A stretch of DNA of 64,000 bases. Origin: Imbricaverruca yamaguchii (Eukaryota; Arthropoda; Thecostraca; Neoverrucidae). The stretch lies in contig JAOTOL010001554.1 in assembly GCA_034440575.1 (NCBI GenBank), positions 225,001-289,000 of the forward strand, given 5' to 3'. Position 1 is the stretch's first letter; each line of letters starts with the position of its first letter. Below, piece by piece: positions 23,003 to 34,620 of this stretch. The position numbers and the translations under genes were made by a program. Under the pieces are notes generated by a model. The model was not told the origin of the DNA. It was given only the letters and a program-made list of their open reading frames with translations, and did no database searches.

Positions 23003-24720
23003 GAAGGTAGAAGGTAGTAGTGAGCATAGATGAATAGCCAGAACCGGACGCCAGTGATATGACGAATATCCGTGGAACTCATTGGTGGGTTCCTCATGTT
23101 TTTTTTTTAAACAAGCTATGCCTATGCTTGGGTGGTCATTCATAGTTTGATGTGCTCAGGGAACCTACCTATTGCGTAGATAATATCATGCACATCGCAA
23201 GAAATGCTTTCACTGTACGAATACAACGAAAAGGCGATTACTTGCATTGTGACGGTGAAACCTACACACTCGTGTATCCACGGGGTGTGGCAAGTAGCAG
23301 GGGAGGCATTCCACAACTCAATCGCCTAACTCAACCGAACTCAACCGTAACTCAGCCGAACATTTTCCGATTTGCCGTCCGAACATTTTTGATTTTCTTG
23401 AAAATTTGTGTACCGGGGGTTTCAAGGGCGAACAATTCATTTATGGTGAAAAAATACCCAAAAGATATTTCACAAGATACAGTCCTTGGAAATTTCCCAA
23501 GGTGAGTGAGGAGGCCTAATTTTGAAGACCGATAACTCCAAGGCTAAGGGAGCTATTCCATTGAACTTTTTTTGTGTTGAATTGAAATGAATCATGGAAC
23601 AAGTTTGCTATCTCAGATTCTCGATATTAAATTTGTTAGGCCACGTGACTCCGTGACCTAGTTTTTGTGTCGTCATCTTGACCTTTTGGATGCTGAAATT
23701 AAAACTTTCGTGTGATGAACATTTGAGCCCCATTCATGCCTTTTCATATACATTAATACAAAAGGTGGTGTTCGACCTACAAAAAGGATTTTTGGGACTT
23801 GCAGTGTTGACACATCACGCTGTTTGGGACCCCTGCCCGCCGATAACTTCGCAACTAGTTGGCATACGGTATCGAAGTGGTCCAGAGTGGCCCCTGATGA
23901 CGAAACCTGTCAGTTGGTTTCTGCTACACTGACATCAGGTTACAAGGTCACATGACATTGGGCGTTCAAGGTCATCTGAGGTCACGAACACGTTTATGGC
24001 TATACATTTGTCCCTAATTGAGCAAAATAGTGAACTAAACACAATTGTGTTCGTCACGTCGAGACGGTTGCAGTGATACATGACATGACCTCGATAGGTC
24101 AAGTTGAGTCACGTGAACTGGCCAGGTTACCGGTTTGATCCAACGGGTCCAGGGCATACCTATGCTGTCATCTTTGTCCACGGCTTGCTCACGATTTTGT
24201 TGTAGTATGCCGGTATAATGTCTATGGTGTTGTTGGATGAATCTTCCAATGAGATAAAGTTGTCGCTATTAATTGTGGTTACCCCTATGCCTCACAGGAG
24301 CAAGAACAACTGAGTATTATTTCATGTCATGGGGCATGGGAGCGCATGGCATGGGGCATGGCATGACTTCTACAGCGCGACGCGACGGTATTGAGGTCAA
24401 GGTCCAATGTCAGGAAAACTGCGGAGTGCGCCGTCGCGGAAGGGGAACGCTCTGGTCTCTCCCCCTCCATAGGTCGGCGTCTACATGGGGTCTGGCCAGT
24501 GACCAATAGCATGCGCTGCAGACGCTGGAGACGCAAACAACGGATTTTTGACAGAGGCTTCCCACCACCAACAGTCACTTGTTAGTGGGGAGAGCAGTGA
24601 CGCCGTGTGAGGATCAACCAGCTGACTTGTCGACAGTGTCAATAGACGTCCTTTATTTCGAAGACGGGAACGATGCCTGCTCCTTTCTGATGTGACCCGT
24701 ATAAGCGGCATAAGAAGAAA
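23003..24720. other. Non-coding stretch with dense AGGTCA half-sites
   Basis: No gene recognised. Positions about 23930-24120 carry many AGGTCA/TGACCT hexamers (for example CAAGGTCATCTGAGGTCACG) and resemble, more distantly, the repeats at 57.65 and 63.3 kb. A short CATGGGGCATGG duplication lies at about 24328-24365. Confidence 0.5.
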
Positions 24721-26460
24721 GTGTATAAAGGTGTTAGATTGGCACCCAAAAATCTGGTCCAGATAGTCGATGATCCCCGGCTACATGTTGACAGTTATTT
24801 GCGTGACACTTCCCGAAAGCGTCTAACGAATGATCCAGTCAGCCTACCAGAAGAGGAAAAGAGACCCAGCTCAAATGGCGATTGTTCCGCCGCTGGAGAT
24901 GGTGGTTCGTCAGCCAGTTCTTCCGAAACACCTGAGTCATCCCTATCAAATGCAGAGGCATTTGACAGCATCACCGACTACAAGAGACGGTGTGCCATCC
25001 CAACGCTCTCACCGTTCACCCGAGAGAGGACCGCCGAGTTTTTCGGAACCACACTTCGCATGGTGAAGAAGAGCCGAGAGTTAGAGGAGAAGTACGGAAT
25101 CCTGCCGGACGTGTCGACAATGAATAGTGGCAGACAGAGGCTCTCAAACGAGGTAAAGAGCACGGTGCAGTCGTTCTACGAGAGCGATGAGGTAAGCCGG
25201 ATGTGTCCCGGGAAGAAAGACTGCATCACGACTCGGGATTCGAATGGCGGAAAGATGAAGGTACAGAAAGAGGCTCATCCTTGGAAACCTCCGGGAAATC
25301 TACCACCTGTACCGATCCGACGAGAAAAACCATGACATCGGGGTTTCGTCCTTCGCTGCACTCTGTCCAAAACACTGTGTGCTAGCGCGCGCGAGTGGTA
25401 CTCACACAGCATGTGGGTGTACGTATCATCAAAACCCTGTGCTTCTCCTGGGTGCTATGCACATATCTGGTGTCTTCTGCGATGACCTCATCGACACTGC
25501 TATGTGTGATTCAGAAAATCGTGACTGCATGATGGGTGAGTGTAATGAGTGTTCTGGCGAGGAAGCTGTGTTGAACATGTTTAACATACTAGTCTAAGAG
25601 CGAGACAATCACGACGTTGACAGTGAGGAGACCCACTACAAGCGAGTGCCTCGAGAGACTGAGCTCCGCCATAGTGAAGCTGACAAATCATCATCTCGAG
25701 GCGAAAGCTCAGTCAACGCATTTCAAGCATCTGAAGAAGACCGTTAAGGATGGCGAAGTTATTGTCCAATGAGACTTTGCCGAGAACTTCTCCTTCGTAG
25801 TGAAGGATGCCGCCCGACGTTTTCACTGGGACGCAGCGCAGATCACCGTGCACCCGTTCGTGGTGTACCTGCGCCAAGGCGGAGAGCAGCGACACCAGAG
25901 ATTCTACGTGATATCTGACGCCACAAAGCATACAACTAGCACTGTGCACGCCTTCCTGCGCCAACTGGTACCAGCAATAAAGGAAGAAGTTCCCGGGCTC
26001 ATGAAAATCAATTTCTTCACGGACGGATGCGCTGCGCAATACAAAACCAAGTACAGCTTCGCGAATGTGTGCTATCATGACATCGACTTCCCCGGTGTGA
26101 CATGAGTGGCACTTTTTCGCCACGTCCCATGGGAAGGGAGCGTGCGATGGTATAGGTGGTGCCGTGAAACGCGCCACGTACCTCGGGAGCCTGCGGCGCC
26201 CGGTAAAAGCTCAAATCCTCACATCAGAGGACATGCACCAATTTTTCGCCGGGCAGCTTGTGATGAAGATCAAGTTTTTCTATGTCACAAAAGAGGAAGT
26301 GCAGAAGGCTGAGCATGAACTGAATGGCCGCTTCACCAAAGCTGTGACGATTAAGGAAACAAGAAAGCACCACAGGTTCTGCCCTGTGAGTCAGAAAATA
26401 ATGCGGATCCACGTCCTCTCAGAAGACAAGACTGGCAAGCATGTCAAGGTGTTGAAGTGA
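24721..26460 (+). pseudogene. Degenerate DDE-like transposase relic (class unresolved)
   Basis: Reading frame in several pieces. 24721-25258 encodes a serine-rich N-terminus, RTAEFFGTTLRMVKKSREL (a likely helical DNA-binding segment) and STVQSFYESDEVSRMCPGKK. After a frameshift near 25258 comes KRLILGNLREIYHLYRS, then CPKHCVLARASGTHTACGC and TYHQNPVLLL, a cysteine/histidine-rich block, up to a stop near 25595. A later stretch (stop near 25772) gives DFAENFSFVVKDAARRFHWD, ITVHPFVVYL, FFTDGCAAQYK and, after a frameshift near 26100, EWHFFATSHGKGACDGIGG, ending at a stop at 26460. The same block order occurs in a family of transposon-derived proteins I remember from invertebrate genomes. I infer a D-D-E triad from DFAENF, TDG and EWHFF. 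At least two frameshifts and two stops make it dead. Repbase class is not assigned; terminal repeats were not found. Confidence 0.65.
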
Positions 26461-26515
26461 TATGTTGGTGCGCTGGTGTCGTGTTGTACTGGATCATGCC
26501 TGCTGATGTCCAACC

Positions 26516-27115
26516 ATGGCTGCTTACATGACAGAACGTGGCTGCCTACAGAACCAGAGCGTGGCGCATACAGGATCAGAACGTGGCTACCTACAGAAAC
26601 AGAACGTGGCTGCCTACAGAATCAGAACGTGGCTGCCTACAAGACCAAAACGCGACTGGCTACATGACCAGAAAGTGGCTGCTTACAGGACCAGAACCTG
26701 GCAGCATACAGGACCAGGGTGTGTCAATATACAGGACCAGAACGTGGCTGCCTACAGAACCAGAGCGTGGCGCATACAGGATCAGAACGTGGCTGCCTAC
26801 AGAATCAGAACGTGGCTGCCTGCAGAACCAGAACGTGGCTGCCTACAGAACCAGAACATGGCTGCCTACAGAACCAGAGCGTGGCGCATACAGGATCAGA
26901 ACGTGGCTGCCTACAGAATCAGAACGTGGCTGCCTACAGAATCAGAACGTGGCTGCCTACAAGACCAAAACGCGACTGGCTACATGACCAGAAAGTGGTT
27001 GCTTACAGGACCAGAACCTGGCAGCATACAGGACCAGGGTGTGTCAATATACAGGACCAGAACGTGGCTGCCTGCAGAACCAGAACGTGGCTGCCTACAG
27101 AACCAGAACATGGCT
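26516..27115. repeat. 23-bp minisatellite with higher-order structure
   Basis: Units of about 23 bp (CAGAACGTGGCTGCCTACAG). Some are variant (GAGCGTGGCGCATACAG, ACATGACCAGAAAGTGG). A block of about 10-14 different units is itself repeated, for example 26640-26760 and 26955-27075 match in variant order, showing segmental duplication within the array. It starts about 55 bp after the transposase relic stop. All plus frames are open in parts, an artefact of the repeat. Confidence 0.95.
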
Positions 27116-27645
27116 GCGGTCAATACAGGGACTGGCAATCAGATTCATAGTCCGATACATGTTAAGATTTGTCACTCACGAATAATTAGAGGAAACAAAC
27201 GTTGTTAACTTGGGAAATGTTGTTTCTTTTGCAGTGGGATGTGGTCGGATTTTGGAAACATCACGGCACCCCTATAGCCTTGCACCCGTATAGCCTTGCA
27301 CAGCACAAATATAAACCTCAAACCCTTTCATTCCCGATCTAAAATTCCTCTGCGTCGCTCTGCCACCGGGCATTGCCGTTCCTAGCGTACCATTCCTCAG
27401 TTTGCCACCGGGCATTACAGCTCCCAACTAATCATTCCTGGAGAACACCAGGCTTAACACCCGAGAGACAGCGAATTGTAGGTAATGTCGGCTACTAAAC
27501 CATCGAGATAAAAAAAAACCAGATCTCTGAATTGAGATGTGTGATTGGCGCAATAGTCTTAGCGAATGCGGGCATTCTGATGGCCGCCCAAATTGAACGC
27601 ACCTGGAACTGAAGCAAAAACCGAGGTCTCCACGTTGACCGTGGC
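27116..27645. other. Non-coding stretch
   Basis: No gene recognised. GCCACCGGGCATT occurs twice (about 27361 and 27404), within a small duplication of about 43 bp. Confidence 0.5.
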
Positions 27646-27649
27646 GTAC

Positions 27650-28358
27650 ATGAGCTGCCGTGATCGGTGGCATGCTATGCTATACATGCGCTGCCATGAT
27701 CGGTTGCGTGCTATACATGAGCTGCCGAGATCGGTGGCGTGCTATACATGAGCTGCCATGATCGGTAGCGTGCTATACATGAGCCGCCGAGATCGGTAGC
27801 GTGCTATACATGAGCTGCCGAGATCGATGGCGTGCTATACATGAGCTGCCATGATCGGTAGCGTGCTATACATGAGCTGTCGAGATCGGTGACGTGCTAT
27901 ACATGAGCTGCCGAGACCGGTGGCGTGCTATACATGAGCTGCCGTGATCGGTAGCGTGCTATACATGAGCTGCCGAGACCGGTGGCGTGCTATACATGAG
28001 CTGCCATGATCGGTTGCGTGCTATACATGAGCTGCCGAGATCGGTGGCGTGCTATACATGAGCTGCCATGATCGGTAGCGTGCTATACATGAGCCGCCGA
28101 GATCGGTAGCGTGCTATACATGAGCTGCCGAGATCGGTGGCGTGCTATACATGAGCTGCCGAGACCGGTGGCGTGCTATACATGAGCTGCCGTGATCGGT
28201 GGCGTGCTATACATGAGCTGCCGTGATCGGTAGCGTGCTATACATGAGCTGCCGAGACCGGTGGCGTGCTATACATGAGCTGCCGTGGTCGGTGGCGTGC
28301 TATACATGAGCTGCCGAGACCGGTGGCGTACTATACATGAGCTGCCGTGATCGGTGAA
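27650..28358. repeat. 31-bp minisatellite, about 22 copies
   Basis: Units of 31 bp: GTGCTATACATGAGCTGCCG followed by AGATCGGTGGC. Variants (CATGATCGGTAGC, GAGACCGGTGGC, CCGCC for CTGCC) recur in the same order in two blocks of about 300 bp (about 27690-27820 and 28000-28130), suggesting duplication of multi-unit blocks. Stops occur in all frames. Confidence 0.97.
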
Positions 28359-29210
28359 GTGAGAATGTCTGAGTTAAATGGTATGCTGACACGCTAACTC
28401 TTGTCAGATTATATATGTGGCTGAATAAACGCTGCACAGTGCGGGCACCTCATTAGGATGACCAAATGTGAAGGAATGCGATGGAAATCGAACTTCGGTG
28501 GCATGTTCCGAGGTGTGAGGATTCACAACGGTGTACGGAACACGAGGAATACACAACAGTTGCGGCTAATGTGCACAATATGAATGTAGTGGCGCACATG
28601 CAAATGGGGTCGCATGGATTATGGTTGATGCTGATGGCATACTGTTCGTTTTACAAGTGTTGCCTTATATCACAAACAGAATGCCGGCGAATTTTACAAA
28701 ACGGAATGATAGACAAGAAATCAATGACGTTAAGCAAATCAAGTGCATTAAGCACGCGTCCAATTGGCAATAAGTATGCATGAATTACCGCTTTACGTCC
28801 CAGTTTGTTTGTTTCTTATTTGGTTTAGAGGCGCTTCGACTGCTTCGGTCATACAGCGCCCATAACAATGTTAGATTGGCAGCTTAGGATGATTGGTGCC
28901 AACAGTAGTACACGAAGATTCAGAATACGGGCAGATATCATCAGTGAAACGGTGAAAGGGACGAGCAAGCGCACGCAAACATCAGTGAAACAGTGTAACT
29001 GGATGCATGCGAAAAGCAGTATTCAAGACTTCATAAGACAGGCAAATCACTGCAGTGTCACATGTCCACAATGTGTGCAAATCGCTCCAAACTTGATATC
29101 CGAGGGAAAGCGACGCAGCTGTCATGAAGGCGCAATGTGCGTTTCAGCCCGCAACATCGTCAGCGAAACAGCAAGGTGCAAACATCAGCGAAACCGCAAA
29201 ATGGAAGCAG
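28359..29210. other. Non-coding stretch; repeated CATCAGTGAAACAG phrase
   Basis: No gene recognised. From about 28938 to 29300 the phrase CATCAGTGAAACAGT or a close variant recurs at irregular spacing (about 28939, 28980, 29157, 29184, 29212, 29250, 29278). This continues into the 3' end of the LINE that follows on the minus strand and may be its degenerate 3' tail. Confidence 0.5.
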
Positions 29211-29299
29211 CATCAGTGAAACAGTAAGAGCAAGCGCAAGCAAACGTCATCGGTGAAACAGTGAAAAAGAAGTAACATCGGTGAAACAGTAACAGTCGG

Positions 29300-30130
29300 C
29301 ACGCCTATTATTGAAAGGGATAGATAACGTGAAATTGAGTAGCAGCGGTATATTTTCCCTGTGGCAACGATCTCCGAGCTGTCTCCTAAAACATTGGTGT
29401 ACGACATTGCATGACAGTTTCGACCAAAGTAACGCATTCGTTCCTCCTGGAAGTTGCGGCATGAAAACAGTATGTGTCGGACTGTCATGTGTGAATCACA
29501 TCGAGTACAGCGTGGTTTTTTCCTCCTTGATCAGTAGGTGTCTATGTGTAGCGTAAATATGCCCTATTCGCAATCGTTCTAAAATCACCTCTTCCCTTCT
29601 ACACTTCTTCAGTGACGACGGCCATGGCCCCAGAACTTGTTTTATAGATCGGAGCTTGTTTGAAACCTGGTAATTCCAATTTGTTTGCCACTTTTCTTGG
29701 AGAAAGCAGATACTTCTGGGTAGAAATCCCTAGCGGGGAGAGGCAAGGCTCGAGTCCAACGAACCCCCGCGGCGCGCTTTGAAGCCGCATCGGCTAGCTC
29801 GTTACCAGTGATACCGGTATGGCTAGGCACCCAGCAGAGGGCGATCCTCTTACCAGCTCTGTTCAATGCTGTCATGCGAGTTAATATCTCCTGAATAAGT
29901 TGGTTCGATGGGTAAAAGGATTGTAGGGCCATAAGGCTACTGAACGAGTCTGTTACGATGACATTGGAATCCTCATCTCCAACCTCAATAAAACACAAGG
30001 CTTTAATGATCGCCACCAATTCCGCAGTATACACAGATGAGTAGGCTGGCAAGGTGAAGGATCTAGTCACCGTTCCACATACAAATGCGCAGCCAGTTCC
30101 AGTCGTTGTTTTGGATCCATCAGTATAGGT
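29300..30130 (-). pseudogene. LINE ORF2 C-terminus: RNase H and zinc knuckle, broken
   Basis: RNase H fold with all four acidic residues visible in order: RTYTDGSK (Asp), VYTAELVAI (Glu), NVIVTDSFSSL (Asp) and WVPSHTGITGNELADAA (Asp). It would degrade the RNA strand of the cDNA hybrid during retrotransposition. Downstream, after several stops around 29560-29645, a conserved C-terminal knuckle reads CTRCDSHMTVRHILFSC (C-x2-C...H-x4-C), typical of I/R1-type ORF2 proteins, followed by a short tail ending near 29300. The start lies within the LINE polyprotein, not at a methionine. Degeneration between RNase H and the knuckle is severe. Confidence 0.85.
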
Positions 30131-30348
30131 TCTAGAGTAATGTCGATAGGATTCCAGTAATTGTAGTGTTTCTGATTTGAAAAGTTCTGGAAGTGTGTTT
30201 CCTTTCTTGGCCGTCGCGAGATAAATATCTATCGTTGGCGAAATCAGTTCCCATGGTGGAATGCCAGGGTGTTTGATTTCTCGACACCTCGTAGTGGTGT
30301 CCGTGCTTCTTCAAGTAGAGAGCGGAATCTGACGCAGAAGGGTCTTAG

Positions 30349-32200
30349 TCATTCTAAGACCTTTCTGCGTGTCCTGTGTCCGCTGAAAACTGACAAGCTG
30401 TGATGCGAGAAAACGGACTTGTATGTGGGATGCGCTGGAAACTGTTTCAGCCTAATTGCGTACCAGAGTCCCAGCTTTTCACACCTGTTTGCTAACGACG
30501 GCTCGTGGACCTCTGCCAAAAGGCTTGCAGCTGGCGATGTCCGAAAGGCACTTGTGGAAATTCGCAATGCCGTATGATGTATAGTGTCGAGGTTCCGCTT
30601 CACTGAAATACTCGCAGTATCGTATATAAACGATGCATAATCTAGCTTCGAGCGAATAAGGGAACGATATAACAACATAAGTGTTGCTCTGTCAGCTCCA
30701 TAAGTCTTTCTGCAAACACATTTCATGATCTTCATGGCTCTGAAGCACTTATCGCGCAGAGTGTCAAGGTGCTCCCTGTAACTTAGCCGGCTATCCATGA
30801 TGATTCCCAGGAAGCGAGCCGCTGGTCGCACAGGTATTTCATGGCCGTACATCCTGATTGCCATTTCTGGGCAATAACGGCGTCGGCAGAAGTGGACAGC
30901 TACCGTTTTCGAGGTAGAAAATCTGACCCGTATAAAATGGGCCACCTTTCCAGACGAGCCACAGCTATCTGCAGTTGTCTTATCATGAATTGAGGCCGCG
31001 AGGTACATGACCAAATAGCCAGGTCATCAACGAAAAGTGACCTACCAATGCTTGGGCTTAACCCGTTTTCGATGTCATTTATCATAATTGCAAATAGTGC
31101 GACGCTGAGAACGCTTCCATGTGGAACACCACTTTCCTGAGCAAATGATTGTGATGTATGGCTTCCCACGCGAACCCAAAAAACTCGATCAGACAGAAAG
31201 CTTTCCAAGAATGTACCCATTTCACCAAGTATTTCGTGATTCCACAGTTTCCTGAGTATTCCTGGTCGCCATACCATGTCGTAGGCTGCCTCTATGTCAA
31301 AGAACACTGCACCCACGTGTCAATTCTGTATAACATTGTGTCGTACTACAGTGTTTAAAAGTAATATATAATCCAGAGTGCTGCGATTTTTTCTGAAGCC
31401 GCACTGTGAGTTTCTAGAAATGTGTTTCGAGGAGCCAGCTAAGACGGACATTTACCATTCGCTCCATCAACTTGTAGAGGCACGATGTCAAGGAAATTGG
31501 ACGGTAGTGCAAAGGGTCGCGACCGCTCTTACCCGGCTTCACTATTGGTATCATAATAGCTTCGTGCCATGAAGATGGAAATGTGCTACTTTGCCACAAT
31601 GTGTTGAAGGAGACGAGAAGAACATCCAAAGCACACAGTGGAAGATGCTTAAACATAGTGTTGTGGATTCCGTCAGGCCCTTCTGATACATTTCGCAGAG
31701 AACTGACGGCCGAAGTCAGTTCTGCAATGGTGAAGGGACTATTATATGCGTGGTGCGCCGAAGTAGTAAAGTCCACAGGCGTGGACCTACATGGAGCCTT
31801 ATGTCTCACAAACTCGAGATCAGCACCGCTGTCGAGACTTCGTTGCGATATCGCCTGACCAATCGCGTATGCAACATCTGTGGGGTGGGTGATGTCTTGG
31901 TCGGCCATGCGCAGCACAGGGAGAGGGACTGGGCGGAATGTGCCAGAAATCCTTTTGACACGAGACCACACTTGTGATGACGAGGTGCAACGATTCAGGT
32001 TACTCACATATCCCTTCCATGACACACGCTTGGCATCGGCGATGATTCGTCGTACTAGCGCTCTCGCCTTTCGGAAGGCAATTTGGTTGGCTGTTGTACT
32101 ATTGCGACTAAATGATTTGTATGCACGGCGTCGTGCTCGGATGGCGTCTCGGTACTCCTCTGTCCACCACGGGACAGGGGTCCTACGTGGAGTACCGGAT
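30349..32200 (-). pseudogene. LINE ORF2 reverse transcriptase, broken
   Basis: Three frames must be combined. 32025-31414 carries the N-terminal RT region with SEGPDGIHNTMFKHLP, FPSSWHEAIMIPIVKPGK and HYRPISLTSCLYKLMERM. 31316-30900 carries FFDIEAAYDMVWRPGIL (catalytic Asp), GVPHGSVLSVALFAIMIND and the catalytic FVDD at 31023-31034. 31014-30349 carries the thumb and C-terminal part (AARFLGIIMDSRLSYREHLD, RSLIRSKLDYASFIYDTAS). The FVDD box with alanine two residues on, and the linked RNase H, fit the I/Jockey group rather than CR1 or RTE. Frameshifts near 31414 and 30910 prevent activity, although active-site residues are retained. Confidence 0.88.
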
Positions 32201-32299
32201 GTTTTCCGGATACATCCTTATGTCGCTTTTATGATGACCGCTGAGAGGCTTTCTATGGAGAGTGATTGCCGTTCTGCCAGGGCGCCAAAACTGTCTTTA

Positions 32300-33027
32300 A
32301 ATTTCCTTTCATATGCTTCCCAATAAGCTTTATTTCAATTCCATCGTCGTGGTCTAGCACTTGGAAGACAGTTGTGTCGAAATCTTGGCCATACTGGAAA
32401 GTGATCACTCCCCATAGGATCTTCCGACAATGTCCAATCAAAATGTTGTGCAAGCTCAGGGCTGCACAGACTCAAGTCAAGTACTGATGTGCTTCCTGGT
32501 GGCATCGTGAAGTGAGTTCGAATGCCAGTGTTTAAAATACATAGTGATTCTTCCAGGATACAAGGTTGTAAAACTCGACCTCGGCTGTTCACGTCGTTGC
32601 ATCCCCAATCAGTGTGGTGGGAATTGAAATCTCCTAAAATTAGAAAAGGTGTTTGCAGTTCAGAAACTGGCGGGGTGAGCTCGCCCCGTGTAAACCCCGT
32701 TCTAGGAGGCAAGTAAATGGAGCAAACTTTTATCGAGCTGCGGTCAAAGTCAATCTGAGGGTCCACTGCTTGGAGATCTGTGCTTAGGGCCACCTCCATT
32801 GCTCCTACACTATGGTGCACAGCTACCATGACACCGCCGTGAGCAACTGTGTCGGTTGCCATGTCCTTTCGAAAAATTGTGTATCCCTGTATTTCACATC
32901 GTGAGTTGGGTCGAAGTTTGGTCTCTTGGAGACACATAACGACAGGACAATGCTGATTTGAAACCATCTGTATGTCCTGGGTACTGTTTCTAAAACCTCT
33001 GCAGTTCCATTGTAAAATAGCCTGCAT
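32300..33027 (-). pseudogene. LINE ORF2 apurinic-type endonuclease domain
   Basis: Minus-strand frame from ATG at 33027: ILQWNCRGF (catalytic Asn), VMCLQETKL (catalytic Glu), VHHSVGAMEVALS, ILGDFNSHHTDWG (Asp/Asn pair) and GSDHFPV (Asp-His). These are the conserved motifs of exonuclease III/APE-like endonucleases, which nick the target to prime reverse transcription. The frame is open to about 32335 and is then lost by a frameshift before the RT linker. All endonuclease catalytic motifs look intact. The ATG is probably the real ORF2 start, since homologous ORF2 proteins begin a few residues before the QWNCRG-type motif. Confidence 0.88.
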
Positions 33028-33199
33028 GTGAGCTTGTTAAGGTTACTTAAAGGAGGTACGATGAGGGGATCGCTTTGAAGCGGTGCACTCCTAGATGTAA
33101 TGAACTAAAACTGACTGGAGTGGGGTGACTAGTTGTTCTAATAAAGGAAAACGTTAGTGTTGAATCTCTAGTTCCGTCCACTTCCAAAGAGTGGGCGAC

Positions 33200-34620
33200 G
33201 CTGTTTACCCCGGTGGGCTGTCCCTATTTGGTCCCAGGGACTGGGTTCTGGGGCGGGAGCGCGGTGAAACATCCCCCGGTGGAGAGCTCGACAGAGGAAA
33301 GCCTCTTTTTGGGGGCCAGCCTGGGGGGGGGAGGAGGGCCCATAACAGACGGGCATGGCCCTTCGACCCTACGATGCGGCAGTGGGGTGGCCGGCCTTGG
33401 GAGCGGGGGCCCGTCAGCTACTTGGCGGCCTTTTACCCGGGCCTTCTCCCTTTGGGCGAGCCGAGCTCGCTTGGCCCCCCGGGCGCGCCTTTCGGCTTCT
33501 TGGTGATGAAATGTTTCATCCGAGATCTGGATAGGTCGGTTGGAGCTGCGCGACGACGATGGAGGTGCGGAAGTAGATGTTGCGGGTATGGGGGTGGCTT
33601 GGCTCACGGGTAGGGGGAGGATTCGGGAACGGATGAGGTGGAATGGATGGATTTGGAGGTCGTGTTGGTACCTGTAGAAGGTGAGGGGTGGTTGTTCGGG
33701 GGCGGACAGGAGGTAGAAGGCGGGGATTTCAAGGTAATCAATGAGGTAGATCGGGAGGAACTGAGCTTCGGTGGGGAGGACCGAGCAGATCTCTTGGATC
33801 CGGATCCACTCGCCACCCTCAGTGGTTGATCTGGAAGGGCTCTCTGGTGGCTTATCAGCGCTTGCACTGGTGGTGGGTGGGACTTCGGCTGCGCCGTCGT
33901 CCTTTTGGGTTGGGCACCCCTGCCCCGCTGGTGACGAAGGGGGCCATGCGACTCCAAATGATTGTCGTAGAGCTACAAGACGAGCTATCAGCACCGTAGC
34001 ACTACCGTAGCCGGCCATAGGCAGTATGTGTGGCCTCGCCCACAATTTACACACCAGCGCTCATGGCGCTACAGTTATCTGTAGTGTGAGTAGTGGCAGC
34101 ACAGCTTGCGCATGTGGGGCGGTTACAGCAAGCGGGCTTGGTGTGTCCGAAACGCTGGCATTGAAAACATCGCCTTGGGTTTGGAATGTACCTGCGCACT
34201 TCCACACGAGTGTATCCTACGAGTACTGTGCCTGGACGGTCGTCCGTGCTGAATGTCAAAATTATATTGTTGACATGGTAGATCTCAGTTCCCTTTCTCG
34301 TACTGATACGCCGGGCCTCTGTCACCCCTAACTCAGAGTCCGTCGACGATTTTTGCATCGGAAATATTTTTAAGGTCGTAACAGTTCATTATGCCCTTGG
34401 ATGAGTTTTTTGTTTTGTGGGGTTCGATCGTGATTGGAATTGACACAACTCGTCTGCCACTGCCTTCCCGGACACTGTACGTGAACAGGTCGGCTGCTAA
34501 CGCTCTATTCGCGTCTTCCCTCCTCGAGAACTCTACTTCCAGCCCGCCGTCACGCATAGGCTGACACCTAGCAATGCATCCTATTCGGTCATATCTATTT
34601 CGTCGCTGGAAAGGTGATCA
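33200..34620 (-). pseudogene. LINE ORF1 (gag-like, CCHC nucleic-acid binding), broken
   Basis: Pieces in more than one frame. 34557-34333 (GGLEVEFSRREDANRALAAD) resembles the RRM-like part of Jockey/I ORF1 proteins. 34358-34047 carries EARRISTRKGTEIYHVNNII, TFSTDDRPGTVLVGYTRVEV and then RRYIPNPRRCFQCQRFGH. That is knuckle 1, CFQCQRFGHTKPAC, at about 34125-34172; knuckle 2 is CASCAATTHTTDNC. A third, CVNCGRGHTYC-like, lies in another frame at about 34000-34045. The C-terminal part (34054-33224) is proline/serine-rich and basic. The protein would bind the element's RNA and form the ribonucleoprotein. Frameshifts near 34340 and 34050 break it. Confidence 0.82.
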
